A stretch of 64,000 bases of DNA from Lasiosphaeris hirsuta (lineage: Eukaryota; Ascomycota; Sordariomycetes; Sordariales; Lasiosphaeriaceae). Positions 11,360 through 23,076 of this stretch are shown here, piece by piece; position 1 is the first letter of the stretch; each line of letters opens with the position of its first letter. Location: assembly GCA_030549175.1 (NCBI GenBank), contig JAUKUA010000002.1, positions 4,650,001-4,714,000 of the forward strand. Reading direction: 5' to 3'. Both the position numbers and the translations under genes were made by a program. Below the pieces are notes generated by a model. It was not told the DNA's origin. It was given only the letters and a program-made list of their open reading frames with translations, and did no database searches.

Positions 11360-11800
11360 CTTTCTTTTCCGGCGGGGTGCGAGTTTGTTGTTTCTGTCCA
11401 TGGCATAGCATTGCGCCTCGGGTCTGGCGGCAGTTTTGGCTAGGGAGACTGACGGGATTTCTTACTGTTGTTCAGTCTGCGTTCTGTTTTTCGGACATTG
11501 CATCGCGATAGCATGCTATATATATACCAACCGTGACTTTTTCCCCTGAGGGTAAAAAGGTCTCTCTGTCAATTTCCACCCAAACATCCGTAAACAAGCT
11601 CGCACTCGAAATTTTAATTGCACGTCCAGCTGAACACTTATCTTTTCGAGCAGCATCAAATGCGAAAAGAAAAATAATATTACATACAGTGACATACAGT
11701 GTCAACCCTGCTCCGCACTATCCCCCTCCCTCCTCCTATCGCCAATTTTCCCCTCCACCCCGCCAAACCACAACCACCACCACACCACGAAAGCCATACC
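11360..11800. other. Intergenic, MFS to Elp6
   Basis: A 441-base stretch. The last 100 bases are C-rich (CACC/CCAC) and form the likely Elp6 leader. No gene is seen. Confidence 0.6.
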
Positions 11801-12734
11801 ATGTCGCGCGCCATCCCCCCGCTGTTGGAGCCGTACCTCCTCCCCTCGGAAGCCGCGCTGCTAGTGCTAACCAACATCCTCGGCGCCAGCACCAACTGGC
11901 TCGTCCTACGACACCTGCACGCCCTGCTCAAGCCCTCCCCTACCACTTCCGACAGCAATGAACCACCCACTACAGTCGTCCTCGCCAGCTTCCTGCGCGA
12001 CCTACCCTTCTGGACGGCCGGCGCAGCCCGCCTGGGGCTCGACCTCGACGGCCTCGCGCGCCGCGGCCGCCTGGTGTACGTGGACGGGCTGAGCGGGGTG
12101 TTCGCGCCACCGCGCGCGCCGACACAGCAGCAGCAGCAGCAACAGCAGCAGCGAGCCCCCGCGGCGGCCGCGAACCCCGCGCGGTGGGCGGTGATGAGCG
12201 CGGCGCTGGCGGAAGTCGGCCGGGTGCTTCACGGGGCGGTGGACGAGGCGCAGGCGAGGGGCGGGGGGAGGGTGGTGCTGGTGGTGGATCAGCTGGATTT
12301 TCTGCTTGCCGCAACGGGGGCGAGCGCGGATGGGGCGGTTACGGGGTTAGGGCTGAGGGAGTTGGTACTCGACTTGCGAGAGGTATGTGGGAGCACTTCT
12401 CTTCGTCTGTGTGCCGGCTCGGGAGGGATGCTGACGAGCTAGTGTACAGAAGACGCACGCGGCGATACTCACCTTCTCGGCGGACGAGTCGCTCATCGGG
12501 GCGCAGACGACCAGGCTGGAGAAGGAGCATGCGTCATTCGTCTTGTCCCTGGCACATGAGGCCCAGACGGTCATCAGCCTCCGGCTGCTCGACACGGGCA
12601 CGGCAAAGGATGTAAGTGGTGTCATGAGGATTACTGGTGGTGGAGACGATTCTGGCACGCTGGTGGAGGAAAAAGAATACTTGTACCACATAGGAGGTGA
12701 CGGCGGCGTTCGGGTTTTTGGGAGAGGCCAGTAG
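11801..12734 (+). CDS. elp6: Elongator complex subunit 6
   Basis: Exons 11801-12382 and 12450-12734 (GTATGT...GTACAG), 288 residues. The order of elements fits fungal Elp6, a RecA-like ATPase-fold subunit without a Walker A motif: LLPSEAALLVLTNILGASTN, then NWLVLRHLHALL, VVLASFLRDLPFW, the strand VVLVVDQLDFLL, and the C-terminal DVSGVMRI...EYLYHIGGDGGVRVFGRGQ. With Elp4 and Elp5 it forms the hexameric ring that binds tRNA and helps Elongator modify wobble uridines. Residues about 108-116 are a run of nine Gln from a CAG/CAA tract, in a loop that is probably length-variable. The gene is convergent with eL37 downstream. Confidence 0.85.
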
Positions 12735-13092
12735 ATTCGCGATATCAAACATCTTCAACCTCGAATGACGCGTGCTGGCTCGCCCTGGATTGTACATTTG
12801 CATGAGCCAACCAAACGCCCTCGGTCGTCACACAGCCAATGCATCGGCAAGACTTTTCTTGTCCATTCGCAAAAAAATTAAGTTACGCCGAGTTTTTCAT
12901 GACCTTTGCTTGATGTAGACCGTGAACCTAGTTCCGCGCAAAATCATGCACATGTTGCGATGTAGCAGCAGGAAGGTGAGAATGTTCTTCCAAAGTCCAG
13001 CTCCTATACACCGCTCGCCCAAAACCATCCTTCCCATCGTCCGCATGCCCATGTCCACACCCGCATCAGCCACCATCCATCATGATTCCCTT
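12735..13092. other. Convergent 3' region between Elp6 and eL37
   Basis: A 358-base stretch holding both 3' untranslated regions. No open frame with family character is seen. Confidence 0.6.
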
Positions 13093-13827
13093 TCACGTGG
13101 AGGCAGCCAGGGGGCCCCGTGCATCCTTGGGGGTGCCAGTCTGGAATCCGTTCTTGAACTTTCTCGCGATGGTGCTGAGGTAACGCATGCGGCCGGTACC
13201 GGTGACCTTTCTGCGCTTAGCCTTCTCGGACCAGTTGTCTATTTCGTCCATCATGTCAGCAGTCTGGTCTGATGGGCCGAATCCCCTACACTGGGGGCCG
13301 CGGGGAAGCTCCGAAACATTGTTGACGACGACGTACACTTCCTGATCTTGGCAGCGGGGTATCCGCACGAAGCGCAAGTCTTCTTCTGGTTGTGGAGTGA
13401 CCGGCGTCTAATTCCTTGGTCAACTATTGTTCCTCCGATGCAAAACCGTCTTGGACATGGGATGCTTGTCCTCGTTCCTGGCTTCGGATTTCGTTTCGAC
13501 TTACCCGCAACGTCTGCAGAGACCGTGGGTCTTGGTGTGGCTATTGAATTGAGTTAGCGACCGTGTTTGCTTCGTCAGGGCGATGAGGGAGGGCACCACA
13601 TACCGCTTGCCAAAGCTGGAAGTTCCCTTAGCTGTTGGAGAATGTCAGCAATATGCCCAGATTCACATGGCACACCCAGTCTGCGGTGCAAGCGCGCGAC
13701 AGACTGCGAAGGCCGGAGGGGATGCAACTCGTGGCCGGAGGGCCTCGCGAGACTCGAGTGGATCGAAATGTGAAAATCGATGATCGAGGGTGTCTGCTGC
13801 GTGTAGAGGGTGTGGAAACGTACTCAT
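13093..13827 (-). CDS. rpl37: 60S ribosomal protein eL37
   Basis: Five coding exons: 13827-13824, 13631-13604, 13540-13505, 13407-13337 and 13238-13093, 94 residues. The first coding exon is only ATGA before GTACGT. All junctions are phase-consistent and reproduce the family sequence: [10 protein letters not shown], then [32 protein letters not shown], and [20 protein letters not shown]. The four Cys of the zinc ribbon (CRRC, CASC) are present. The protein binds 25S/5.8S rRNA near the tunnel exit. Four introns in under 750 bases is typical for this gene in filamentous fungi. Introns follow GTRNGT...YAG with CTAAC/CTGAC branch sites. Confidence 0.96.
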
Positions 13828-14540
13828 TTTGGCGGTTACTCTATGAGTTGATTAGGTTAGTATCATTGACGACTTTCCAAGGCGTGTGTGGTGGGCGAAT
13901 TTACCTTCGACGTCGTCGACTGGCGGGAACGATGTGTTAAGGTGCAGTTTTCGTAAGTCCAGAATCGCGAAATTTTGGGAATGTGCGGGCGAACAGGTTT
14001 CCCGCTTAGGGCTGGTGGGTTTAAGCCACAGCACAGGGTACTAAGCCACAGATGGCGAAGGCGGAAAAGCTTGGCAGTCACGTGGCAGTGGAGCTGGAAC
14101 GAAAATTGAGGCCTGGTCTGCTCTCTCGCAGCCAAACTTCCCTTTCTCCACTCCAACCCCCTCCAACCTTCCATCGGACCCCAACATGCACGACAAATGC
14201 ATCGATTCGGCAATTCACTTGACGTAGCTTCCCTGCCAGCCCACAAGTTGGTAGCTTATGCCTTTGGCGGTCAATCTCAAATTTCAGATTTAATTACACA
14301 TTAATCTATGAATAATACTGAAAATTTTCATTGGCCAGAGGTGGTGGACATGAATGACGTTTGTGCTATTGCTATTCCGAAAGACTTTTTGAAAGTGCTT
14401 GCTTTGGGAGTACCACCGGGAATTTCACCAAAACCTGAGGAAAACACAGCATCTACCTGTATGAGGCGTGCTGTCTATACGGTAATCTCTAGCGATCTAT
14501 CGTACTGTCCTTTGCCGAACACCGACCAGTCAAAACTGGT
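13828..14540. other. Intergenic, eL37 promoter side to ValRS 3' end
   Basis: About 0.7 kb. It contains the upstream region of eL37 (minus strand) and the ValRS 3' side. An AT-rich patch lies near 14280-14340. No gene is seen. Confidence 0.55.
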
Positions 14541-17500
14541 CTAGGCCTCGGCCTCCGCGCCATCCCCGAGCTTCAATTTGCTGAACTGCTCCAGGGTCTT
14601 CTCAAAGTTCTCCTTCGCTGCCTCATAATCGGCTAACTTCTTCTTCTCCGCCGCCTGGACAACATCGCTGACCTTCTCAAACCCTTCACGCACCAATAGC
14701 TCTTGTTGCTTGGTGATGGCGATGCCAGTCTTTTGGAGCTTGGTCGTGATCTTCTTGATCTCTGCGTCGATGTCGGTGATCTGCGAGCTCACTTGCAAGA
14801 GGACTGTAATATCGGCCGTGACAATGTAAACCGCGCAGCCACTGGGGAGCGATGCCTCGTCGCTATCTGGACCCAGCACCTTCACATTTCCAACCGACTT
14901 TCCAGACAACGGCTTGATATCTGCAAGCTGTGCGCTGACCTTGGCGGCACCCTCAGCAGTCGACGCCTTGATGAAGGCTTGTCCATCGGATTTGATGTTG
15001 TAGTCGGCAGCCAAAGAGCGGATGCCTCCAGCACACTTAAGTCCGAGTTCGTAATCTTCGGCCTCAGAGACAAAGTCTAGGCTAGTCTCGCACGCCGGGT
15101 AGGCGGCCAACATGACAGAAGGGCCATCACCTGCCTTGCGGGGAAGACGCTGCCACAACTCCTCGGTGATGAAGGGCAGGAAAGGATGCAACAGCCGGAG
15201 AGCAACATCCAGGGTGTGATACAAAGTTTGTTGCGCGCTCTGCTGCTCCTCGGGTGACCCATCGCTCAAGATGCTCTTGCTGTTCTCGATGAAGACGTCG
15301 CACAGCTCATCGTAGAAAAACTGGTAAGCGACCTTGGTGCTCTTGGAAAACTCCCGGCTCTCCAAGGCCTCGTTGATCTCCTTCACCGCCGTGTTCATGC
15401 GGTGCAAGATCCACTTCTCAGGAACGGAAAGCGACGCAATGTTGAGTTTGCTGGCGGGGACAAAATCTCCTGGAAGCTTACCAAGCACGTACTTGCTTGC
15501 TTGCCAGACCTTGTTGCAGAATCGCCGGTAAGCGTGCATGACCTTGATATCGAAGCTGATATCACCGCCTCCTGTGGTGTAGGATAAGAGAGTGAAGCGA
15601 AGGGCATCAGCGCCGCACTCTGGGATGCCCGCAGGAAACGCCGTCTTTTGGTACTTGGTCGCTCTGGCAACCTCGTCATCCTTGAGGTTTCCTACGAGAA
15701 GCTTGCCGTGGAGGGTCTCGAGTTCGATACCGCTGATGATGTCGAGGGGGTCGATGACGTTACCCAAGGATTTGCTCATCTTTCTACCCTCGGAGTCACG
15801 GATGAGACTGTGGCAGTAAACCTCGGTGAATGGCACCTTTCCTGTCAGCTTGAGACTGAGCATAATCATCCGGCTCACCCAGAAGAACAAGATATCCCAC
15901 CCAGTCTCTAGCATGCTGGTTGGGAAGAACTTCTGAAAATCGGGGTTCTCGACGTTGGGCCAGCCCAGAATCGACATAGGCCAGAGCCCAGAGGAGAACC
16001 AAGTGTCTAGACAGTCGGGATCGCGTTCGAGGCGGAACTTCTTGGGCCCAAATTTGGCTTTAGCTTTAGCTTGAGCTTCTTCCGCATTCCTTCCGACAAT
16101 CCAAGGTGAGTCTTTAACCTCTGCCTCATCCTCACCCTCGAAGATGACACGATAAGCAGGAATTTGATGACCCCACCTAGATGCTCGGTCAGTTACAATG
16201 CAAAACGGTTTAGAGAATGGGCGAGGTTGAACTTACCACAACTGACGCGAAATGCACCAGTCATTGATGTTGGAAAGCCAACGGATATATGACTTCCGTG
16301 CACTCTCGGGGGATATCTTGACGGTGCCATCCTCAACGACCTCGAGGGCCGCATCAGCCATCTCTGCCATGCGAACCCACCACATAGGTTTGGCCAGAGG
16401 CTCAATGACATCCTTTGACTTCTCGCACAGCGGAATCTTCATTGCGTTTGGCTCCTTCTTGACGAAAAGACCGAGCTTGGTGAGTTCCTCCACGACGGTG
16501 TACCGGGCGTCGAACCGCTTTTGTCCCTGAAACATGGGACCGGCATTTTCATTCAGTGTTCCATTGTCATTGAGAATGTTGATGAACTCAAGGCCATGGC
16601 GCTGGCCAAGCTGGTAATCGTTGAAGTCGTGCGCTGGTGTCAGCTTCACTGCGCCCGTACCGAATTCGGGATCAACATAGGTGTCCGCAACGATCTTCAT
16701 GAGGCTTGAAACTATCAGCACTTATTTCGGGCACTTTGGAGCATTTTAACTAACCGGTTCGTGAACGGATGACGCGCGAACTTGCCCACAAGATGGGTGT
16801 AGCGGGAGTCCTCCGGGTTGACGGCAATGCCACTGTCGCCAAGCATGGTCTCAGGACGGGTTGTGGCGACCTCAATCGTCAAGTCGGTTCCTTCGATAGG
16901 GTACCTGAAGTAGGTGAGAACACCAAACTCGACCTTCTTGTCGTACCCGGGGACATCAAGCAAGGTGCGGCCTGTGATCTCCTTGTTCTCCACCTCCAAA
17001 CCACTCAGGGCAGTGTTGAGATGGGTGCACCAGTTCACCAAGCGATCTGACCTGTATATGAGGCCCTCGTCGTGGAGGCGGCAGAAAGTCTCGGCTGTTG
17101 CGGCGCTGAGATTCTCGTCCATTGTGAAGGCTTCACGGGTCCAGTCCATCGAGCCACCCATGAGCCTCTGGGCGTTGTTGATGCGCTGGTGGTATTCGTC
17201 CTTCCACTCCCAGACAAGCTTTGTGAAGTCTTCACGGCCGAGGTCAAGACGGGTTTTCTTTTCCTTCTTCCACAGCATCTTCTCGACAACAGACTGGGTG
17301 CTGATTCCTGCATGGTCGCAGCCGGGAACCCAGAGTGTAGCGTAGCCCTTCATCCTATACCACCGGATGAGGGTATCTTGCAGGCTGTTGGCCAGAGCAT
17401 GGCCGCAGTGCAGGGCGCCGGTGACGTTCGGGGGCGGCAGGGGAATGACGAAGGTGCCAATGTCGGCCGAGCCGTGGGTTTCGGGCTTGAAGAAGCCGCT

Positions 17501-17979
17501 CTTCTCCCACCATTCGTACCAGGCCGCCTCGACGGCCGAGGGGTTGTAGGCATTGAAGTACGGGTCGTCAAAGGGCTTGATCGCCTTCTTGTCGCCAGCA
17601 GGTGTGTCATTCTTGAAAGCCGGGAGAGCGGGGGCCTGGACCTTGGCGGCCTTGGGAGTCGGTTGCGCTGCAGCTTGCTTGGGTTGCTGCTTTATCTTGG
17701 ACTGCTTTGCGGCAAACTTGGCTGCCTTGTCGGCCTTTGCCTTTTCCTTCTGTTCTGCAACACGGACGTGAGGTGAGCGCGGGGGACGACCAATCCGGAG
17801 CGGGTTCGAAGCTCACCATTCTTTTTGGCCGTCGTCGCATCGGGCGCGGCGGGCGTGTCCGCCATGTTTGTTATAGGTTTGATCGAGTAGTGTCGAGGCA
17901 ATGGTAAGACGAATTGCGTGGAAACTCTGAGCAGTGATTCCCGTCTCGAACTAACCAGTCGCCACAACGAAATCGGCAT
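14541..17979 (-). CDS. vas1: Valyl-tRNA synthetase, probably dual-targeted
   Basis: Exons 17979 (or 17865)-17817, 17754-16755, 16704-16237 and 16176-14541. The cytosolic start at 17865 gives 1050 residues; the upstream in-frame ATG at 17979 gives 1088. Class I signatures are [20 protein letters not shown] (HIGH motif) and [14 protein letters not shown] (KMSKS). The editing domain includes [20 protein letters not shown], and QLW joins WGHQIPAY across intron 3. A long Lys/Glu C-terminal coiled coil (ITKQQELL...[13 protein letters not shown]) is the tRNA-binding arm. A Lys/Ala/Gln-rich N-terminal tail is typical of eukaryotic ValRS. The enzyme charges tRNA-Val and edits Thr. The 38-residue extension is Arg/Ser-rich with RHYS near its end, fitting a mitochondrial presequence as in yeast VAS1. 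Confidence 0.95.
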
Positions 17980-19318
17980 CCAGGGCTTGTGGAGGGGTCA
18001 ATGGCAGAGGAGGTATGACTTATATGGAGGGTCCCGTCTAAAGGTGCAGGAATTTCTCTGCAGCAGAGGGGTTGCTTGCAGCATGAGTCAAACTTCGATC
18101 CCCGCGCACGGGCCCCACTTGTACGTCCCCCAAGTTCCAACCCGCCCTCCCGCAATGGGTCATCTTGTAGCGTCAGATCAACGGCGTCGAGGATGATGAC
18201 ACACACACACACACACACACACACAGAATGGCTGGGTAAAGGCCCAGGGAAGAGCACAATATGACACCGCCGCTCACATTCTCGCCTTGAGAGTAAGCTC
18301 TCAGGCTCACGCAGTTGGCGACAATTTGTCAATTCGATGGCCAAGACTGCCACCTGCAGGACCATGTATTCGATGGTGGGGCATTTGTCGGGGAAGTGGG
18401 TTTGCCGTGAGCTGCCTGTCGCGGCGCGTCAGGTTCACATGAGTTGAAGCCCAAAGGTGGAGGGAGGGGTCTGGTCTGGCCTGCGTTGCGTGCCGTTTCA
18501 TCAGAGAGCTCGGTGTATTGAGGGCATAGCTCACAGGTCTTATCGACAGCTGCGGTCAGCTTGCCCTTGGTGTTTCCAGAGCTGGGAGATGGTTTAGAGA
18601 GCCTCCCCGCTTTCCAGCCACTGTGACATGTCTTTGAGTTCTGGCAAGCCGACAAACTGATAGGACTTGATGCAGGGAGGGATTATATTATATACGCCAT
18701 ACCGTCAAGGAAGGCCGTAGACCTCAGCAAACGCGTTGGTGCGTGTGTCCAGCTTAGAAGGTGCCTCAGTTCCAAAGCAGGTCAATTATGGGATGGCGGG
18801 TAGATCGGATTTGTCTTTACCATTTGACCATTAGATCTTATCAGGAGATACGGTCGCGTGCACGCCCAGGCATGTAGCATTGGGAGGAGCGATTGGAAGT
18901 CAGGGCCAGCTAACGAACTTGGCCTGGGTGACGCTAGTACGGCTGTTAGTGGCCCTTAGCGGTGTGGTGGTGCGGCTAAGGCAAGCCCACAGGTCGCTCA
19001 TCGCCTGACCAGTGTTATCGCCCGCGGGCCCATCGTCCCTCCTCTTCAATCTCCTCGTCATCACGCCGTTGCCCGACATTCGTTCTCCTTAAACTCCCCT
19101 CCCTCGCCTGTCATCCTCTAAGCACTCTGCTGCACTCGCCGCTAGGACTATCTTATGCTCCTGCTGTCGTAACCGTTTCCACGAATGACCGGGCTCGACC
19201 TTCGTGACAGCTCGAGCAAGCAGCTGGATGTTCCGCAAGCCAACGCCAACCGCTTGATCCGCGCAACCACCGCAGACCGACCCGAGGCTGCCTCACAGCC
19301 CACGCCGTTGATCCCACG
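17980..19318. other. Divergent intergenic region, ValRS and RING ligase promoters
   Basis: About 1.3 kb. It contains an (AC)13 microsatellite at 18199-18224 and CT-rich leader DNA at 19040-19150. A minus-strand frame at 18329-18655 (108 codons, Cys/Pro-rich) is not recognised and is not called. Confidence 0.5.
18199..18224. repeat. (AC)13 microsatellite
   Basis: Thirteen uninterrupted AC units between ValRS and the RING ligase gene. A simple sequence repeat of no apparent function. Confidence 0.9.
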
Positions 19319-21966
19319 ATGCGGCCTCCGCGGGTCGCCATCCTCGTGCTCTTCTTCTCCGCCTCCCTATTTCTCTTTTGTCGCTTCGTCGCCACTCTTC
19401 ACCGGCCAGGCTCCACAGTCACGTCGTTGGCCGCTCAGAAGTCGTCATTTCGAACCTTCTTCACCTTTCAGGCGCCCTTCTCCCTTTTCCCGCCAAATGC
19501 TGCCATCAGCCTCACCGATGACAATAGCACGTTCTTCCCGGCGCGTCCCGCCGCGTTTGGGCCCTCGCTACCCTCGGACGGTCTGCGCGGGCAGCTTTGG
19601 ATAGGGAGCGGCTTTGCCGACGAAAGCCTGCAAGACGGCGAGGGAGAAGGCGAGCTTGGCTGCAGTGATGTTGCCGGGTGGGAAGACGGAAGGCCAGAGT
19701 TGACAAGCAAGGCGACCGAGCAGGGATCGGCTGGTGACAAGTCAACAAGTCCCGCAGCCAAGGCAAAGAACCCAAAGAGAAATGATATGGCACGGGGCCC
19801 AAACGTCAACCGAAAAGTCGCGTCAAAGAGGCGTCCTGGAGGGGACCCTCCGATCGATGACGGAACAGACGATTATCTTCACCAGGGCCTCCATCAAACC
19901 AAGAACCCCCTCAACGAACCCTCGACGAATTTAGGCTCCAGCCACGCCGACATCCAGTCAATACAAGAAACAGCAGAAATCACTGGCAAGGTTGTGCTGC
20001 TAAGTCGTGGCGGCTGTGGCTTTCTCGAGAAGGTCAAGTGGGCCCAGCGCCGTGGAGCTATTGCTCTCATTGTGGGAGATAATCAGAAGGGCGGGCCGTT
20101 GATTCAGATGTTCGCCAGGGGCAACGTCGATAATGTCACGATCCCTTCCGTTTTTACATCCCGAACGACCGCCCACCTCCTATCGTCTCTTATGCAGCCT
20201 GGAAGCTTCATTGAAGATATACTGGATGAAAATGGCAATCCTGTTCTGAAGGTTCAACAGTCGGGAAAAGGGAGAAAGAACAAGAAGGTGAAGGAAGCTG
20301 TTCCCCCAGCCTCGCCCACGCCAAAGGCAACCCCCAAGCCAAAGGCTGCTAAAACACCGGCTGTTCAGGAGGATGCTCCTGTTTCAACTGAGAAATCAGC
20401 TTCCACGCGAAGAAGTTGGATATCACGATTGTTCCGGTGGAGCGCCGACGACAGCGCCGCGTCCGATCGGAGCCGTCCTCCGAGCAGTGGACGTTTAGAC
20501 TGGGTCATTGTGGATGATTGGAGCGACGAGAAGGACAAGCTTATCAAGAGTGGCCTCGATAAGGGATCCAAAAACACCGCCGAAGATTCATCAGCTCCAA
20601 GCCCTGATACAACTCAGGGGGACGGCTTTCAGATTGGAGTCCAGGACTGGCGTGATCCAGATCTAGTTGTGACTTCGTCCGATGGCGGCACATCTACCCC
20701 TTCCAAGGACACTGGCAAATCGGATGGCGATGGTCAATCCAGCACCCCCGGGGCCTCGGCAAAACAGGCCGGCAGACCCGGCGGTAGCGCGGGACTCACA
20801 GATGCAAATGGTCCGAAAGGCGGTAGCATTACCCCTGGCAGCGGCGAATACGTCCCCGAAGTCGTGGCAGACCCTAAAGCTTCGGGATCTAGCAAGTCTG
20901 ATGCATCCTCAGGATCGCAAGGCGGACTCATGTCCAAGATTTTCGGCGATGATGATGGCACAGACTCCACAACTCATGAGTCATCCGCTTCTGCAACCGT
21001 CCCGACGCCCAACTACCCCTCGGGAGACGATGATGGCCCGAGGGACCGCGAAGGTCTCTGGGTCACTATTACGCCGACCAGCAGTGCGAGCCCCTTCTTC
21101 GATACCCTTTTGGTGCTGGTTATTAGCCCCCTGATCACATTGACTGTTGTGTATGCCCTCCTCATTCTACGAGCTAAGATCCGCAGACGGAGATGGAGAG
21201 CTCCGAAGTCGGTGGTGGAGCGTTTGCCGGTGCGGACATACCATACCGTGGCGCCTTCGCCAACCCACACACCGAGAAATCCATCCCCCACGAGCTCTTC
21301 GCCGACGACACCTCTGCTGCAGGGATCGTCCCGGCCGCGGCCCCGGTCACGCACCACCACGGGTATCCCCGAGCCAGGAGACCTCCTGAGAGTGGACAGC
21401 GGCGGTTTGCAGGCACCGAAGCCACAGCCTCATGAAAAGAATGCGCCTCATATTTCTAGCGAGTGGAAAAAATATATGGGAAGGCAGGTAGAGTGTGTTG
21501 TGTGTTTGGAAGAATATGTGGATGGCGTCAGCAGAGTCATGAGCCTGCCCTGCGGCCATGAGTTTCATGTCGAGTGCATGTAAGTCGCGCCCCGCTCTTC
21601 CGAAGGAGTGCTCAACTGACTGATATTGACAGCACCCCTTGGCTCACAACACGGCGGCGGACCTGCCCCATCTGCAAGGGTGACGTTGTGAGGTCTCTGG
21701 CTCGCGGCTCTCCGTCAAGCCCGCGCTATGAGCCGTATCGTGATGATAGTGATGATGACGCCGAGGCTTCGGGCTCGGGCGTCAACCGATTCTCTGCGGA
21801 CGAGGGCTCAGATGTGGAGCAAGGTGGCATTCTCTCGCCAGCGCCTCGAAGAGGCATCCAGACGAACCACAATGAATGGTTCTTCAACGTCATATCAAAC
21901 AGTCTTGGCGGCCGCTCAGCGTTTCGAGCGAGGCGGGAGGAATCTGAAGAAGATCGAGACCGATGA
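19319..21966 (+). CDS. PA-TM-RING E3 ubiquitin ligase
   Basis: Exons 19319-21579 and 21633-21966 (GTAAGT...TTGACAG), 864 residues. The N-terminus MRPPRVAILVLFFSASLFLF is a signal or anchor helix. A protease-associated domain is visible around residues 100-300, with GKVVLLSRGGCGFLEKVKWA and RRGAIALIVGDN. A long Ser/Thr/Pro/Asp-rich lumenal region follows, then a single transmembrane helix at about residues 597-620 followed by a basic RRRR stop-transfer. The RING-H2 finger is CVVCLEEY...PCGHEFHVECITPW...CPIC and is split by the intron at the ECI codon. This is the architecture of RNF13/GRAIL-type ligases that act at endosomal or vacuolar membranes. The tail is acidic and Ser-rich. Confidence 0.9.
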
Positions 21967-22750
21967 TGGATCAAGCCCGAGCCATGTGCTTGAGGCATGT
22001 TGGATTTTGCGTTGTGGCATTTAACGGACATACGGGCGCTTTTGGTATGGCTACGGGCACTGGAAGACGGGGGCGGACACTCTTTAGCACATGCGCATTT
22101 TTGATACCTCTTTTGTCGTCTTTCTATGTTTGCGTTTTATTCCAGCGAGGCTCATGAGATGGAGTAGATGAAGCATAGCTTCTAAGCTTGCGTCTCCAAG
22201 ATGTAGAATACCGCGAGGGATCGGCCAGGATTATACCCCAATCGCCTCGAAAAGAGGCAGAAATACTCTTGAATAGTGTCAAGCACCTGCGCTGTGGTCT
22301 ACTTTGTCGCCATCTTCTCCAAATGAGCGGGTGACCTGAATTGGTGTGAGAGGGGGCTAAGATGCTCTGCGCTTTCCTTTTCCTCGCAGTCCTCCCGGAC
22401 TTGTCATGACTATTTGTGGCGTTGAAGTGCTGTCTGACGCTGCCTCGTCTCACTCGCATGCTATCTTTTGGATACCCCTTGACGCTTCGCTCCTTCGGAC
22501 TGCTGAGTGCCTGCACCGATGCGTCTCTGTCTTGCGCCAGAGGATTTGTTTCGCTTGCCCCGCTTTGGGCCCTGCCTCGTTGAGGAGTGAACACGCCCTG
22601 TCTCTCCCAGGTAGGACGGATTGCGCGTGGTGCTGAGGGGGACTTGGAGCGCTGTGCGTTGCCATTCGTCAACCTGGGCGGGTGGGTACCTCTCTCTGTA
22701 AGATTCTTGCCGGGCTGCACTCGTGTTGGAGGCCTGCTGATTCGCCTCGG
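21967..22750. other. Intergenic, downstream of RING ligase
   Basis: About 0.8 kb. A 198-codon minus-strand frame at 22124-22720 is Arg/Ser-rich with no family pattern, so it is not called. Confidence 0.5.
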
Positions 22751-22754
22751 CCGA

Positions 22755-23076
22755 GGCCCTTGACTCTCCCCAGCATTGTGCTCCGAATCGAGGACGGAGG
22801 GTCGTTGGCTCAGATATTTACTGCAGGGTCCGCTGAGCCATCACTGTTTGGTTGGCTAGTGTTTGACCACGCGCTCGCGTCGGCCGTCGACTACCTCCAC
22901 CGCGTTGCCGGCATCGCCCAGCCGACATCCAGCCCATGAACATCATGGTGTCGCCCGACGGGCGCACCCCGACCCTCGTCGGCCTCGGCTCGGCCTCGAT
23001 GCTGGGCGCCGAGCTCCGCCACAACCGCCCCTACACCATCTGGAGCGAGGATTCCCTGGACCTTGAGTCCAGGTGA
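22755..23076 (+). pseudogene. Protein kinase relic, frameshifted
   Basis: One frame reads IEDGGSL (hinge-like) and then VFDHALASAVDYLHRVAG (helix E of a kinase) up to about 22912. A second frame resumes at DIQPMNIMVSPDGRTPTLVG, then LGSASMLGAELRHNRPYTIW, to a stop at 23074-23076. These are consecutive kinase segments: helix E, a catalytic loop of D-x-x-x-x-N form, and the strand before the DFG position (here VGLGSAS). The His-Arg that should precede Asp is where the frame breaks, consistent with a small deletion. No N-lobe was found upstream, so the piece is truncated as well as shifted. An unseen intron is unlikely because no splice pair fits the break. Confidence 0.55.

Noticed and set aside
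22124..22720. 198-codon minus-strand frame
   Set aside because: Arg/Ser-rich, no recognisable segment, no start context or splice evidence.
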